44,199 nucleotides of DNA from contig CAKOYQ010000013.1 of NCBI GenBank assembly GCA_934130935.1, forward strand, positions 1-44,199, read 5' to 3'. Source of the stretch: an uncultured Clostridia bacterium. Its GTDB lineage: Bacteria > Bacillota > Clostridia > TANB77 > CAG-508. Position 1 is the stretch's first letter. Every line of letters begins with the position of its first letter. The position numbers were made by a program, and so were the translations under genes. This document shows positions 8,934 to 17,269 of this stretch, piece by piece. Below the pieces are notes generated by a model that was not told where the DNA came from, did no database searches, and saw only the letters and a list, made by a program, of their open reading frames with translations.

Positions 8934-10241
8934 ATGAAAAATAAAGAAACTGAACAATATACATTTGGAACAGATGAAAAAGAAGTATTGAATAAAATGG
9001 ATATTGTAGAATCAAGTGTAGGCCAAAAGATACAGGAAAAAAATCAAAGAGAATTAGTAGCAACAAAATATTATTCAGAATTCATAATAAATACAGAAAA
9101 AGGCCCCATAACGCTAAATAATGTTTTTATAACAGCAGAGAAAGATCAAAAAGGAAATATGTCTTATCATTTTCGTTGGATTGTAGAAAATAAAGATGGA
9201 GAAAAAACGATTGAAGAAAACCTTGTTATAGATGAAAACGGAAAGGTTTATACAACAGGAGAATTAAAGGATTATTTAGGTAATGCAGAAATTGATATAG
9301 ATGGAATTATGGCTGAAAATGATGACTTAGAAAAAGGTAGAATAAAGGGAATATCAGAAAAAGCAGAGAAAAAGGATATTGAAAAATCTATTAAAGAAAA
9401 AAATGATGATAAAAATTCCAAAAAAGAAAAGCCAGAGGAGCAGATAGAAAAGGATTTAGGCGGAGAAGAAGACTTAGAGATAAGCTATTATAGAAAGATT
9501 AAAGATAACAATTTAGATGGACAAATGAAAAAAGATTTTAGTGGATACCAAGAAAAAGGAATTGCATATTCTAAAACAAAAAATGCATTTATAATGGTAG
9601 GAAAAAAAGATGGTAAATTTCAAATGGTAGATGGTTTTGAACCAGCACGACCTACATTCAGAACTGTAATGAGTATTGATGAAAAAGGTGAAAAAGTAGA
9701 AAAGAAAGTTCCTCATGCTCTTATGAAAACAAATAATTCTAAAAAAGAAATGTCTATAACTATTGGACAGTATGGATATATAGAAGCTGGAACAGTAGAT
9801 AGACTACCATGTAATGAAAGAATAGAAATGCAAGTACGAGAAGAAGGAGAAACACAAAATGACAGGACAAGTCCACAATTAAGAAAAGCAATTAGAGCAG
9901 AAGGAACAGAAGCTTTGCATAATTGGGCTCATGGACATGAAGAGGAAAATGAGAACATGAATGCAGGAGATTCAAGAAATGAGGACATAGTTGAGGAAAT
10001 AGAAAATGAAGGTAAACATATAGATAATGTTAAAGAAAATGAATATATTCCGGGAACTAAAAAAACTTGGGAGCAATTTGCAAATGAATGTGGATATAGA
10101 GGAGAAGGTGCAATAGAACATGCACAAGAAGTATTTGAAAATGCAAGAAAGAACGGGAAGAATGATGGAAAATCAAATGATGAATTAGTAAATGATATCG
10201 TTGATGAGAAAAACAATGAATTTCACGAATTAAATAAATAA
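8934..10241 (+). CDS. Uncharacterised acidic, hydrophilic protein (435 aa)
   Basis: I do not recognise this protein. It has no signal peptide and no membrane segment. A beta-rich N-terminal section (about 50-120, with FIINTEKGPITLNNVFIT) is followed by a highly charged low-complexity linker at about 140-180. A second folded-looking section lies at about 185-310 (SYYRKIKDNNL, GIAYSKTKNAFIMVGKKDGKF, ITIGQYGYIEAGTVDRLPCNERIE). The acidic C-terminal third has a possible helical motif (TWEQFANECGYRGEGAIEHAQEVFE). It starts at ATG 8934 after GAAGGGAG, 33 bp behind rimO, and is followed after 15 bp by the TPR gene, so it sits within an operon. A structural, scaffold or regulatory role is possible, but nothing in the sequence decides. 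Confidence 0.75.
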   Translation: MKNKETEQYTFGTDEKEVLNKMDIVESSVGQKIQEKNQRELVATKYYSEFIINTEKGPITLNNVFITAEKDQKGNMSYHFRWIVENKDGEKTIEENLVIDENGKVYTTGELKDYLGNAEIDIDGIMAENDDLEKGRIKGISEKAEKKDIEKSIKEKNDDKNSKKEKPEEQIEKDLGGEEDLEISYYRKIKDNNLDGQMKKDFSGYQEKGIAYSKTKNAFIMVGKKDGKFQMVDGFEPARPTFRTVMSIDEKGEKVEKKVPHALMKTNNSKKEMSITIGQYGYIEAGTVDRLPCNERIEMQVREEGETQNDRTSPQLRKAIRAEGTEALHNWAHGHEEENENMNAGDSRNEDIVEEIENEGKHIDNVKENEYIPGTKKTWEQFANECGYRGEGAIEHAQEVFENARKNGKNDGKSNDELVNDIVDEKNNEFHELNK

Positions 10242-10256
10242 AAAAGGATGAAAAAT

Positions 10257-11493
10257 ATGATAGTAGAACAACTAATATTTATAATACTAGCATTTGTACT
10301 ATTTTTGTATATTTTTTACCAATTAATAAGAAAAAATGATACAAAATATGTACCAATCTTAGCAATACAAGCTTTACGGGATAGCAATAGATTTTATACA
10401 ATTATATTTTGCTGAAGATGATATTGAAATTATAACTAAAGTGATAATTTGTATATTATCAATAGCAGTTCCAGTATTAGTGCTAGTTATAGAAAAGTTA
10501 AATAGTAATGCATCAGAAGTGATAGATAGTTTTATTGCAAAAATATATTTAGCATGTGGAAATACAAAATCAGCAAAAGACAAATTAATAAAGTTAGTAA
10601 CTAAATATCCCGAAAGTTATATAGGACACAAACTTCTAGCACAAATATATGAAAAAGAAGGCGGACAAAGAAAAGCTGTCGACGAATATGTACAAGCAAT
10701 AGATATAAACAAGAATGATTTTAATTCATATTACAAAGTTGCGAATCTTTTAACAGATTTAGACAAAAAAGATGATGCAATTCAAATGCTAACAAATCTA
10801 TTAAATAAAAAGCCTGAATATACAGAAGCAACTATAGTTTTAGGAGATTTATTAATTGAAAAAGAAGACTATAAAGAAGCTGTAAATATATATACAGAAG
10901 CATTAAAATATAATCCAACAAGTTTTGATTTGAATTACAATTTGGGAATAGTTTATACAATGTTAAATGATTTTCAAAATGCAAAAATATGTTATGAAAA
11001 GGCTGCTGAGCTAAATTCTTTAATATATAATACAAAATATAGTTTAGCAGAAATTGCTATAATGTATAAAGAATTAGAAAAAGCTGAACAATACTTTTTG
11101 CAAGTAACTGAAGATGAAGAACTTTGTGCAGATGCATATTTAGAATTAGCAAAAATTTACTTAATAAAAAATGATAAAGATAAAGCAATTCAATATGCAA
11201 ATGTTGCAATACAAGAAAATCCTAAAAGAATAGTTGAAAAAATAAAAAATGATGTAACTTTTGCGATAATCATTGCAAAATTATCAATACCATTTAATCT
11301 TGAAGTAGAAGAAGAGGAAGTAAAAGAAAATAAATTAACAAAAAAAGAAATCAAGGCAAAAGAGCATCTTGAACAAATGGTAGAAATAACTAAAAAAATA
11401 GGATATAATGATGTAGGAATTACAAAAAAGAATATTAATACTAAAGATGATATTTTTGGAATTAATTACAAAGAATTTAAAGAAAGAGAATAA
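10257..11493 (+). pseudogene. TPR-repeat membrane protein gene broken by a +1 frameshift
   Basis: Translation from ATG 10257 (ribosome binding site AAAAGGA) gives a membrane-helix start MIVEQLIFIILAFVLFLYIF, runs to about codon 40 and reaches TGA soon afterwards. Skipping one base at about 10377 restores an open frame reading LAIQALGIAIDFIQLYFAED, which joins directly to the long frame ending at 11493. The intact protein would be about 411 residues: two N-terminal membrane helices, then tandem tetratricopeptide repeats (about 100-340, with AEQYFLQVTEDEELCADAYLELAKIY-type helices, quoted here only in outline) and a basic tail. Its partners are unknown; TPR arrays usually hold protein complexes. 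A downstream GTG at 10441 could still yield a shorter TPR product. Genuine decay and a one-base assembly error cannot be told apart here. Confidence 0.8.
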
Positions 11494-11606
11494 AATTCTA
11501 TAAATACAAAAAATATGAAATTATAATAAAGATTCATAAAAAATTGCTAATTTAATATACTAATATTATGTATCAAATATAAGATAAATTTATATAGGAG
11601 GTCATA

Positions 11607-12482
11607 ATGAGATATAAATTTGCAATTATAGGTGGAGATTTAAGAATTATAAAATTAGCAGAAATGCTCGCAAACGAAGGAAATGAAGTATATGTATATG
11701 GACTAGAAAAAGCGGAAGACATAGAAAATAAAAAAAACATAATACAGTGTGATTCAATAAGAAAAGCTGTACAAAATGTAGAAATTGTAATTGGACCAAT
11801 TCCATTTTCGAGTAATGGAGATACAATAAATGCACCATTTAGTGACAAAAACATAACAATTAGAGAAATTATGAATGTAATAAATGCAAAAGTATTTATT
11901 GCAGGAGGAATTACACCAGATGTTTATAGAATGGCAAATGATGAATATATTGAAATAATAGATATAATGAAAAGAGAGGAACTTGCAGTACTAAATACAA
12001 TAGCAACTGCAGAAGGAACAATTCAAATAGCAATAGAAAATACTAATAAAATTTTGCATGGAAGTGAAGTTTTAGTATTGGGGTTTGGAAGAATAGGAAA
12101 GGTTTTAGCTAGAAAGCTCGTGGGCTTAGCTGTAAAAGTAACATGTGCAGCAAGAAAAGACGAAGATTTAGCATGGATACAGGCATATGGTTATAAAACT
12201 ACTAATATAAATAATATAGGTGAAAATTTGAGACAATATGATATAATAATAAACACAGTGCCTCATATGATTTTAACAGAAGAAAGGTTACAATATGTAA
12301 AAGAAGATTGTCTACTAATTGACTTGGCTTCAAATCCAGGAGGAATCGATAAAAAAGCTGTAAAAGATAAAAAACTCAAATTTGTATGGGCATTGTCATT
12401 ACCAGGAAAAGTTGCACCAATTACATCAGCAGAATTTATAAAAGATACGATATATAATATAGTTAAAGAAATATATAAGTAG
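11607..12482 (+). CDS. dpaA: Dipicolinate synthase subunit A
   Basis: This 291-residue protein matches SpoVFA/DpaA, which with DpaB converts the tetrahydrodipicolinate precursor into dipicolinic acid in the mother cell; dipicolinate is then loaded into the spore core. The N-terminal domain begins KFAIIGGDLRI. A Rossmann domain with VLVLGFGRIGKVLA at about 152-165 binds the nicotinamide cofactor, and DLASNPGG and ALSLPGKVAP are typical of the family. The ATG at 11607 follows AGGAGG. No dpaB follows: the stop codon abuts the 346-bp repeat element and the next gene is uppP. DpaB may be encoded elsewhere or replaced by another flavoprotein. Confidence 0.94.
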   Translation: MRYKFAIIGGDLRIIKLAEMLANEGNEVYVYGLEKAEDIENKKNIIQCDSIRKAVQNVEIVIGPIPFSSNGDTINAPFSDKNITIREIMNVINAKVFIAGGITPDVYRMANDEYIEIIDIMKREELAVLNTIATAEGTIQIAIENTNKILHGSEVLVLGFGRIGKVLARKLVGLAVKVTCAARKDEDLAWIQAYGYKTTNINNIGENLRQYDIIINTVPHMILTEERLQYVKEDCLLIDLASNPGGIDKKAVKDKKLKFVWALSLPGKVAPITSAEFIKDTIYNIVKEIYK

Positions 12483-12483
12483 T

Positions 12484-12829
12484 GGGCAATTTGGGGTCGG
12501 TTCTTTTTTTACACTGGGACATACGGGGTCGGTTCCATTTTTGCCTTTTTAGTTTTAATATAAATTACGAAGATAAATATAAATTTTGCATTACATTCCT
12601 CGGCTCATTACGAAATTTAAGAAATTGTAATTCATTTTATGGCACCCTTTCATTCTCATGAACTATTTCCATAAAATTTTATACAATTTCTAAAAGTTTC
12701 TTCAATCACATTCGGAATTTCATTTAAAATTTATATTTATCTTTGTAATTTTAAGTAATTATCAAAGGGCAAAAATGGAACCGACCCCGTATGTCCCAGT
12801 GTAAAAAAAGAACCGACCCCAAATTGCCC
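12484..12829. repeat. 346-bp palindromic element with 62-bp perfect terminal inverted repeats
   Basis: The outer arms 12484-12545 and 12768-12829 are exact reverse complements. Each arm contains two GGGGTCGGTTC units separated by ACACTGGGACATAC. The interior is also an imperfect palindrome: AAATTACGAAGATAAATATA near 12557 pairs with TATATTTATCTTTGTAATTT near 12731. The whole element could fold into one long hairpin with its apex near 12640-12670 (GGCACCCTTTCATTC region). It has no coding capacity and fills most of the 374-bp gap between dpaA and uppP. The architecture is MITE-like. The left arm, with its T7 run, could also stop transcription leaving dpaA. A close partial copy lies at 1-163. 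Confidence 0.93.
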
Positions 12830-12856
12830 TTGCTAAAGAAGAAAGGAAGAAAAAAT

Positions 12857-13654
12857 ATGGAAATTTATCAAGCAATAGTTTTAGGAATAGTTCAAGGATT
12901 AACAGAATTATTACCAATATCAAGTTCAGCACATTTGAACTTAATACCATGGATATTTAATTGGGAAATGCCAGAGAGTTTTGATGTAGCATTACATCTA
13001 GGCACATTACTTGCAATAACAATATTCTTTTTTAAAGATTGGATAGGTCTATTAAAAGGAGGATATGAGCAAGTTGTAAAAAAGAAAAAATCAACAGAAG
13101 GCAAAATCTTCTGGTACATAGTTGCAGTAACAATACCAACAGGAATATTAAGCTTAGTCTTAGACAAATTTTCTGGTTATATATGTGATAAATTTGGTAT
13201 AGAAATGATATTAATAGCAATAGCACTTATAGTTTTAGGAATAGTATTATATGTAGTAGATAAAAAATCTCCATCAGAAGTAAAATATGAGGATATGACA
13301 TTTAAACAATCATTTTTAATTGGAATATCACAAGCAATAGCAGCAGCATTTCCTGGAACATCAAGGTCAGGAATTACAATGACAGTTGCAAGAGCACTAA
13401 AAATTGATAGGGAAAGTGCAGCAAAATATTCATTTTTATTATCAACACCAATAATATTAGCGGCAGTATTAGTAAGTATTACTGACTTTGAATTTACATT
13501 AGCATTTTTTATGGGAATATTGTTTAGCTTTATAACAGGATTATTTGTAATAAAATTTTTATTAAATTATTTAAAAAAGGGAAGTTTTAAAGTTTTTGCA
13601 GTCTATAGAGTAATTCTTGGTATTATTGTAATTGCAATGACATTTATAAGATAA
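12857..13654 (+). CDS. uppP: Undecaprenyl-diphosphatase UppP/BacA
   Basis: A 265-residue polytopic membrane enzyme that dephosphorylates undecaprenyl pyrophosphate, recycling the lipid carrier for peptidoglycan and other wall polymers; overproduction gives bacitracin resistance. The first signature has Gln13 and Glu17 followed by LLPISSSAHL (the family (E/Q)xxxE plus PxSSSxH motif), and the second is FPGTSRSG at about 178-185. Seven or eight hydrophobic segments are visible and the length is normal. The start at ATG 12857 has GAAAGGAAG upstream. An in-frame upstream start near 12791 would translate part of the repeat element and is not credible. Confidence 0.97.
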   Translation: MEIYQAIVLGIVQGLTELLPISSSAHLNLIPWIFNWEMPESFDVALHLGTLLAITIFFFKDWIGLLKGGYEQVVKKKKSTEGKIFWYIVAVTIPTGILSLVLDKFSGYICDKFGIEMILIAIALIVLGIVLYVVDKKSPSEVKYEDMTFKQSFLIGISQAIAAAFPGTSRSGITMTVARALKIDRESAAKYSFLLSTPIILAAVLVSITDFEFTLAFFMGILFSFITGLFVIKFLLNYLKKGSFKVFAVYRVILGIIVIAMTFIR

Positions 13655-13655
13655 A

Positions 13656-13706
13656 AAATAAAATAAAAACCGGAAATACTAAATGTTACCGGTTTTTATT
13701 TTATTT
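13656..13706. terminator. Bidirectional terminator between uppP and tsaE
   Basis: An 18-bp perfect inverted repeat (13656-13673 and 13689-13706) has a GC centre of CCGG and A/T-rich flanks, giving a U tract on both strands. It lies between the convergent genes uppP and tsaE, and the tsaE stop codon sits inside the stem. Confidence 0.92.
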
Positions 13707-14154
13707 CAATATTATCATATTTTTCTCCAAATGTTTTAATATTCAAATATCTAATATTCTCATCAGATAGATCTTTAGAAAAAGAGATTTCTATATAATC
13801 ATTAGGAAGAGCTTCTTTTATTAATTCACCCCATTCAATAATACAGATTCCAGAAGAAAAATATTCTTCGCCACCAATAGAATAAAATTCACTAACATCT
13901 TCTAAGCGATAAACATCAAAATGATAAATTTTTACATTGTCTGTTTTATATTCATTAACAATATTAAAAGTTGGACTAGATATTTCTTTATCAAGTGACC
14001 AGTATTTTAAAAAGCCTTCTGTAAATTTTGTTTTTCCAGAGCCTAGTTCTCCCGATAAAATAACAATATCTCCAATATGTAATTTGCTTGCTAATCTTGA
14101 TGCAAATTCCATAGTTTCAATACTGTTGTGTGAAATAAGTGTATATGATTTCAT
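13696..14154 (-). CDS. tsaE: tRNA threonylcarbamoyladenosine biosynthesis ATPase TsaE
   Basis: A 152-residue P-loop ATPase that works with TsaB and TsaD to form the t6A37 modification of ANN-decoding tRNAs. The Walker A motif GELGSGKT lies at about 36-43, followed by SSPTFNIVNEY and the HFDVYRLED and IIEWGE segments typical of TsaE. The start at 14154 is set by GGAGG five bases upstream; longer in-frame starts run into the repeat unit behind it. The usual partners tsaB and tsaD are not next to it. It lies downstream of asnS, separated by a repeat core, and ends at the shared terminator with uppP. Confidence 0.95.
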   Translation of the reverse strand: MKSYTLISHNSIETMEFASRLASKLHIGDIVILSGELGSGKTKFTEGFLKYWSLDKEISSPTFNIVNEYKTDNVKIYHFDVYRLEDVSEFYSIGGEEYFSSGICIIEWGELIKEALPNDYIEISFSKDLSDENIRYLNIKTFGEKYDNIEIK

Positions 14155-14177
14155 AGTAACCTCCATAAAATAATTTA

Positions 14178-14210
14178 AGGGCAAAAAGGGGGCGGTTCTT
14201 TTTTTGCCCT
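14178..14210. repeat. Single 33-bp core of the dispersed palindromic repeat
   Basis: The unit runs from AGGGCAA to TTGCCCT with an interior of GGGGGCGGTTC, so it is slightly diverged from the GGGGTCGGTTC consensus. It lies between asnS and tsaE, 24 bp upstream of the tsaE start, in their shared transcription direction. Confidence 0.85.
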
Positions 14211-14233
14211 TTATGAAAAATTGATAATAATTA

Positions 14234-15622
14234 TTAGAATTCACAATTATTTGGTGTTCTAGGATAAGGAATAACATCTCTAATATTTTCTATTCCAGTA
14301 ATATACATAAGCAATCTTTCAAATCCTAAACCGAAACCAGAGTGGATATTAGAACCATATCTACGTAAATCCAAATACCAATATAATGGATCTACTTCAA
14401 TTCCCATTTCTTTCATACGTGCAACTAATTTATTGTAATCTTCTTCTCTTTGAGAACCACCCATAATTTCGCCAGCACCTGGAACTTCTAAATCAACAGC
14501 AGCAACAGTTTTTCCATCTTCATTAACTTTCATATAATATGATTTAATATCTTTTGGCCAGTTTTTTACGAAGACAGGGCCATTAAAGTATTCTGTAATA
14601 TACTTTTCATGTTCTTTTGCTAAATCTTCACCATAATCAGGTTGGAATTCCCATGTTTTGTCGGCTTTTTTCAAGATGTCAATAACATCTTTATGATCAA
14701 TTCTTACAAAATCTGAATTTATTAATTTAGTTAATTTATCTTTTAATCCATTTTCTATAAATTTATCACAAAAGTCAATTTCTTCTGGGCATTTATCCAT
14801 AACAGTTTTTACAACGTATTTTAGACAATCTTCTTCAATATCCATTAATTCATTTAAATCACAAAAAGATATTTCAGGTTCAATCATCCAAAATTCATTT
14901 GCATGTGTTTTTGTATTAGAATTTTCACTTCTTAGTGTTGGACCAAATGTATAAATTTTTCCAAATGCTGATGCAAATGTTTCACCATGTAATTGACCAG
15001 AGCCAGTTATATAAGCTTTTTTGCCAAATAAATCTTCAGAAAAGTCTACTTTACCATCTTTTACTGGCAAGGCTTCATCAAGATTTAATGTTGTCAATTT
15101 AAACATTTCAGCAGAACCTTCACAGTCTGCACATGTTATTATAGGTGTATGAACATAAACATAACCACGTTCTTGAAAATATTCATGTATAGCAAAAGCA
15201 GTAACACTTCTGATTCTAAAAACTGCATTAAAAGTGTTTGTTCTAGGACGAAGATGTGCTATTGTACGTAAATATTCAAAAGAATGTCTTTTCTTTTGAA
15301 GAGGGTAATCTGTATCACATAAATTTTCTACAATAATTTTATTTGCTTGGATTTCAAATGGTTGTTTTGCGTTTTCAGTAATAACAAGAGTTCCTGTAAC
15401 TTGGATTGAAGAGCTTATTGTAAGTTTTGCTATTTCATCAAAGTTTGATAAATTGTTATTGAAAACTATTTGAACATTTTTGAAGAAAGAACCATCATTT
15501 AATTCTATAAATCCAAATGTTTTTGAATCTCTAACTGTTTTAACCCAGCCTTCAAGTGTAACTTCTTTATCTGCATATTTTGAAGTGTTTTTGTATAAAT
15601 CTTTTATTGTTAAATTTGTCAT
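14234..15622 (-). CDS. asnS: Asparaginyl-tRNA synthetase
   Basis: A 462-residue class IIb aminoacyl-tRNA synthetase that charges tRNA-Asn. The N-terminal OB-fold anticodon-binding domain (about 10-110) starts EVTLEGWVKTVRDSK. The catalytic core has the AsnS-type stretches GSGQLHGETFASAFGKIYTF, FGPTLRSENS and HANEFWMIEPE, and motif 3 near GFGLGFERLLMYITG. The C-terminus YPRTPNNCEF is diagnostic of AsnS rather than AspS. The start at 15622 has AAAGGG about nine bases upstream; a second ATG three codons earlier is too close to that site. A direct AsnRS makes an amidotransferase route for tRNA-Asn unnecessary. Confidence 0.97.
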   Translation of the reverse strand: MTNLTIKDLYKNTSKYADKEVTLEGWVKTVRDSKTFGFIELNDGSFFKNVQIVFNNNLSNFDEIAKLTISSSIQVTGTLVITENAKQPFEIQANKIIVENLCDTDYPLQKKRHSFEYLRTIAHLRPRTNTFNAVFRIRSVTAFAIHEYFQERGYVYVHTPIITCADCEGSAEMFKLTTLNLDEALPVKDGKVDFSEDLFGKKAYITGSGQLHGETFASAFGKIYTFGPTLRSENSNTKTHANEFWMIEPEISFCDLNELMDIEEDCLKYVVKTVMDKCPEEIDFCDKFIENGLKDKLTKLINSDFVRIDHKDVIDILKKADKTWEFQPDYGEDLAKEHEKYITEYFNGPVFVKNWPKDIKSYYMKVNEDGKTVAAVDLEVPGAGEIMGGSQREEDYNKLVARMKEMGIEVDPLYWYLDLRRYGSNIHSGFGLGFERLLMYITGIENIRDVIPYPRTPNNCEF

Positions 15623-15664
15623 ATATAACATCCCTTTCTTAAGTTGTAAATTTGGTTTAGAAAA

Positions 15665-15686
15665 AATTTGTTTTATAAAACAAATT
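15665..15686 (-). promoter_or_regulatory. Hairpin with U tract in the asnS leader (possible attenuator)
   Basis: On the minus strand AATTTGTTTTA is followed by its exact complement and then six T residues, 43 bp before the asnS start. The form is terminator-like and lies inside the transcribed leader. I see no T-box consensus or other specifier structure, so the regulatory role is only suggested. Confidence 0.4.
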
Positions 15687-15715
15687 CCCAAAACTTGTAT
15701 AATTATTATGTAAAG

Positions 15716-15744
15716 ATTATACAATACTAAATCAAAAAAAACAA
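15716..15744 (-). promoter_or_regulatory. Sigma-A-type promoter for asnS
   Basis: Read on the minus strand, TTGTTT (15744-15739) and TATAAT (15721-15716) are 17 bp apart, about 95 bp before the asnS start codon. It is divergent from the promoter at 15763. Confidence 0.5.
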
Positions 15745-15762
15745 GGAAAATGCCAAAAAATC

Positions 15763-15791
15763 TTGAAAAAATAATACTAAAATAGTAAAAT
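15763..15791 (+). promoter_or_regulatory. Sigma-A-type promoter for the WG-repeat gene
   Basis: TTGAAA (15763-15768) and TAAAAT (15786-15791) have a 17-bp spacer, the same boxes and spacing as the pth promoter. They lie about 30 bp upstream of the start codon. Confidence 0.65.
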
Positions 15792-15821
15792 AAAAATATA
15801 ATATGCGAGAGAGGGAGAAAT

Positions 15822-17219
15822 ATGTCAAAAAAAACAAGTATAATAATAGTTGCTTTAATTATAGCAATAAGTTTAATAATATCAATATATATACCAAATA
15901 AAGATAAAATTGAAAATGAAAAAGAAGATATAACAATTAATTATTCCACAATAGAGGAAAATGGAAGAATAGGTGTAGCAGAAGGCGATAAAACAATAAT
16001 AAATCCACAATATGATAAAATACTTATCCCAAATCAGCATAGGGCTGTATTTATGTGTCAAAATGGGGAAGATAAAAAATTTGTTAATGAAAAAAATGAA
16101 GAGATTTTTAAAGATTATGATACTGTAGAACTAATAGAATATGATGAAGCTGAATATGAAAAAAATATGTTAAGATATCAGAAAAATGGGAGATATGGAT
16201 TATTAAGTATTGGTGGAAATACTATTACAGATGCAAAATATGAGGAGCTTACAAATTTTGCGAATAAAGAAGGGGAGGTATTAGTTAAGGAAAATGGCAA
16301 ATATGGAATATTAGACGAAAAAGGTAATGCAAAAATTAAAAATAAGTATGATTTTATAGAATCAGATGGGTACTATACAGAAGAAAATAAATTTAAAAAA
16401 TCAGGGTATATAGTTAGAATAACAACAAATGATGGATATAGATATGGATACTATGATTTTGAAGGAGTTCAAGTATTAAATGAAGAATATAATCAAATTA
16501 CAAGATTAACTCAAATAAAAAATGAAACATATTTAATTGTTGCAAAAAATGGCCAATATGGAGTATATATAAATAATAGTAAAATAATTAATACACAATA
16601 TCAATCGATAGATTATAACCAAGACTTACAGCTTTTTATAGTTGAAAGAACAGGACAATTTGGAGCTATAAATATAAAAGGTGCAGAGGTAATACCAACA
16701 GAATACAATGAACTAACTATAAACGGAATTTATTTATATGGAGTAAAGGGAGAAGAGAAAAAGGTTTTTGATGCAAATGGAAATACAGTTGATATTCCTT
16801 TTGATACTTATATTACAAGTACATCAAGTTCGAAATATTTTATAAAAAATGAAAATGGAAAATATTCAATATTGAATTCTAAATTTGAAGCAATATCTAA
16901 TAATAATTATCATTTTTTAGAATATGCATATGACAAATACTTTATAGCAACTAATGAACAGGAAAAAGTTGGAGTAATAGACATTGATGAGAATATAGTT
17001 GTTGATTTTAATTATGATTTAATACAACTGATAAAAGGAAAATATATTTTTCAAGCAAGAGACTTTGCAATAGATAAAATTGATATTTATGATAATAAGT
17101 TTGATTTGGCATTAGAAATGAGCAATGCAAATACGGAAATTTTAGATGAAGGTGTAAGAATTTATAATAATGAAAAAGAAATATTATTAGATAATAATGG
17201 AAAAGTCATCACAAAATAG
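15822..17219 (+). CDS. WG-repeat membrane-anchored protein
   Basis: A 465-residue protein with an N-terminal membrane helix at about 5-25, probably a signal anchor that leaves the rest outside the cell. The extracellular part consists of degenerate WG (KWG) beta repeats of about 40-50 residues, seen as NGRIGVAEGDKTIINPQYD, NGRYGLLS, NGKYGILDEKGN, NGQYGVYI, TGQFGAINIKGAEVIPTEY, NGKYSIL and QEKVGVIDIDENIVV. Such repeats are thought to build beta-propeller-like or solenoid binding surfaces. The function is unknown; binding a cell-surface or extracellular ligand is the usual guess. It has its own promoter and a GAGAGGGAG ribosome binding site. The patatin gene follows 50 bp later. Confidence 0.85.
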   Translation: MSKKTSIIIVALIIAISLIISIYIPNKDKIENEKEDITINYSTIEENGRIGVAEGDKTIINPQYDKILIPNQHRAVFMCQNGEDKKFVNEKNEEIFKDYDTVELIEYDEAEYEKNMLRYQKNGRYGLLSIGGNTITDAKYEELTNFANKEGEVLVKENGKYGILDEKGNAKIKNKYDFIESDGYYTEENKFKKSGYIVRITTNDGYRYGYYDFEGVQVLNEEYNQITRLTQIKNETYLIVAKNGQYGVYINNSKIINTQYQSIDYNQDLQLFIVERTGQFGAINIKGAEVIPTEYNELTINGIYLYGVKGEEKKVFDANGNTVDIPFDTYITSTSSSKYFIKNENGKYSILNSKFEAISNNNYHFLEYAYDKYFIATNEQEKVGVIDIDENIVVDFNYDLIQLIKGKYIFQARDFAIDKIDIYDNKFDLALEMSNANTEILDEGVRIYNNEKEILLDNNGKVITK

Positions 17220-17269
17220 TGTTTAAAAGCATAGAAAATAGTAAATAATTATTATATAGGAGGTTTTCT

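Noticed and set aside
12791..12856. Longer N-terminus for UppP beginning inside the repeat element
   Set aside because: It would translate repeat sequence (KKRTDPKLPLLKKK), and the conserved UppP N-terminus with a proper ribosome binding site starts at 12857.
15623..15715. T-box riboswitch upstream of asnS
   Set aside because: There is a hairpin with a U tract, but no T-box consensus or specifier stem, and the leader of about 90 nt is too short.
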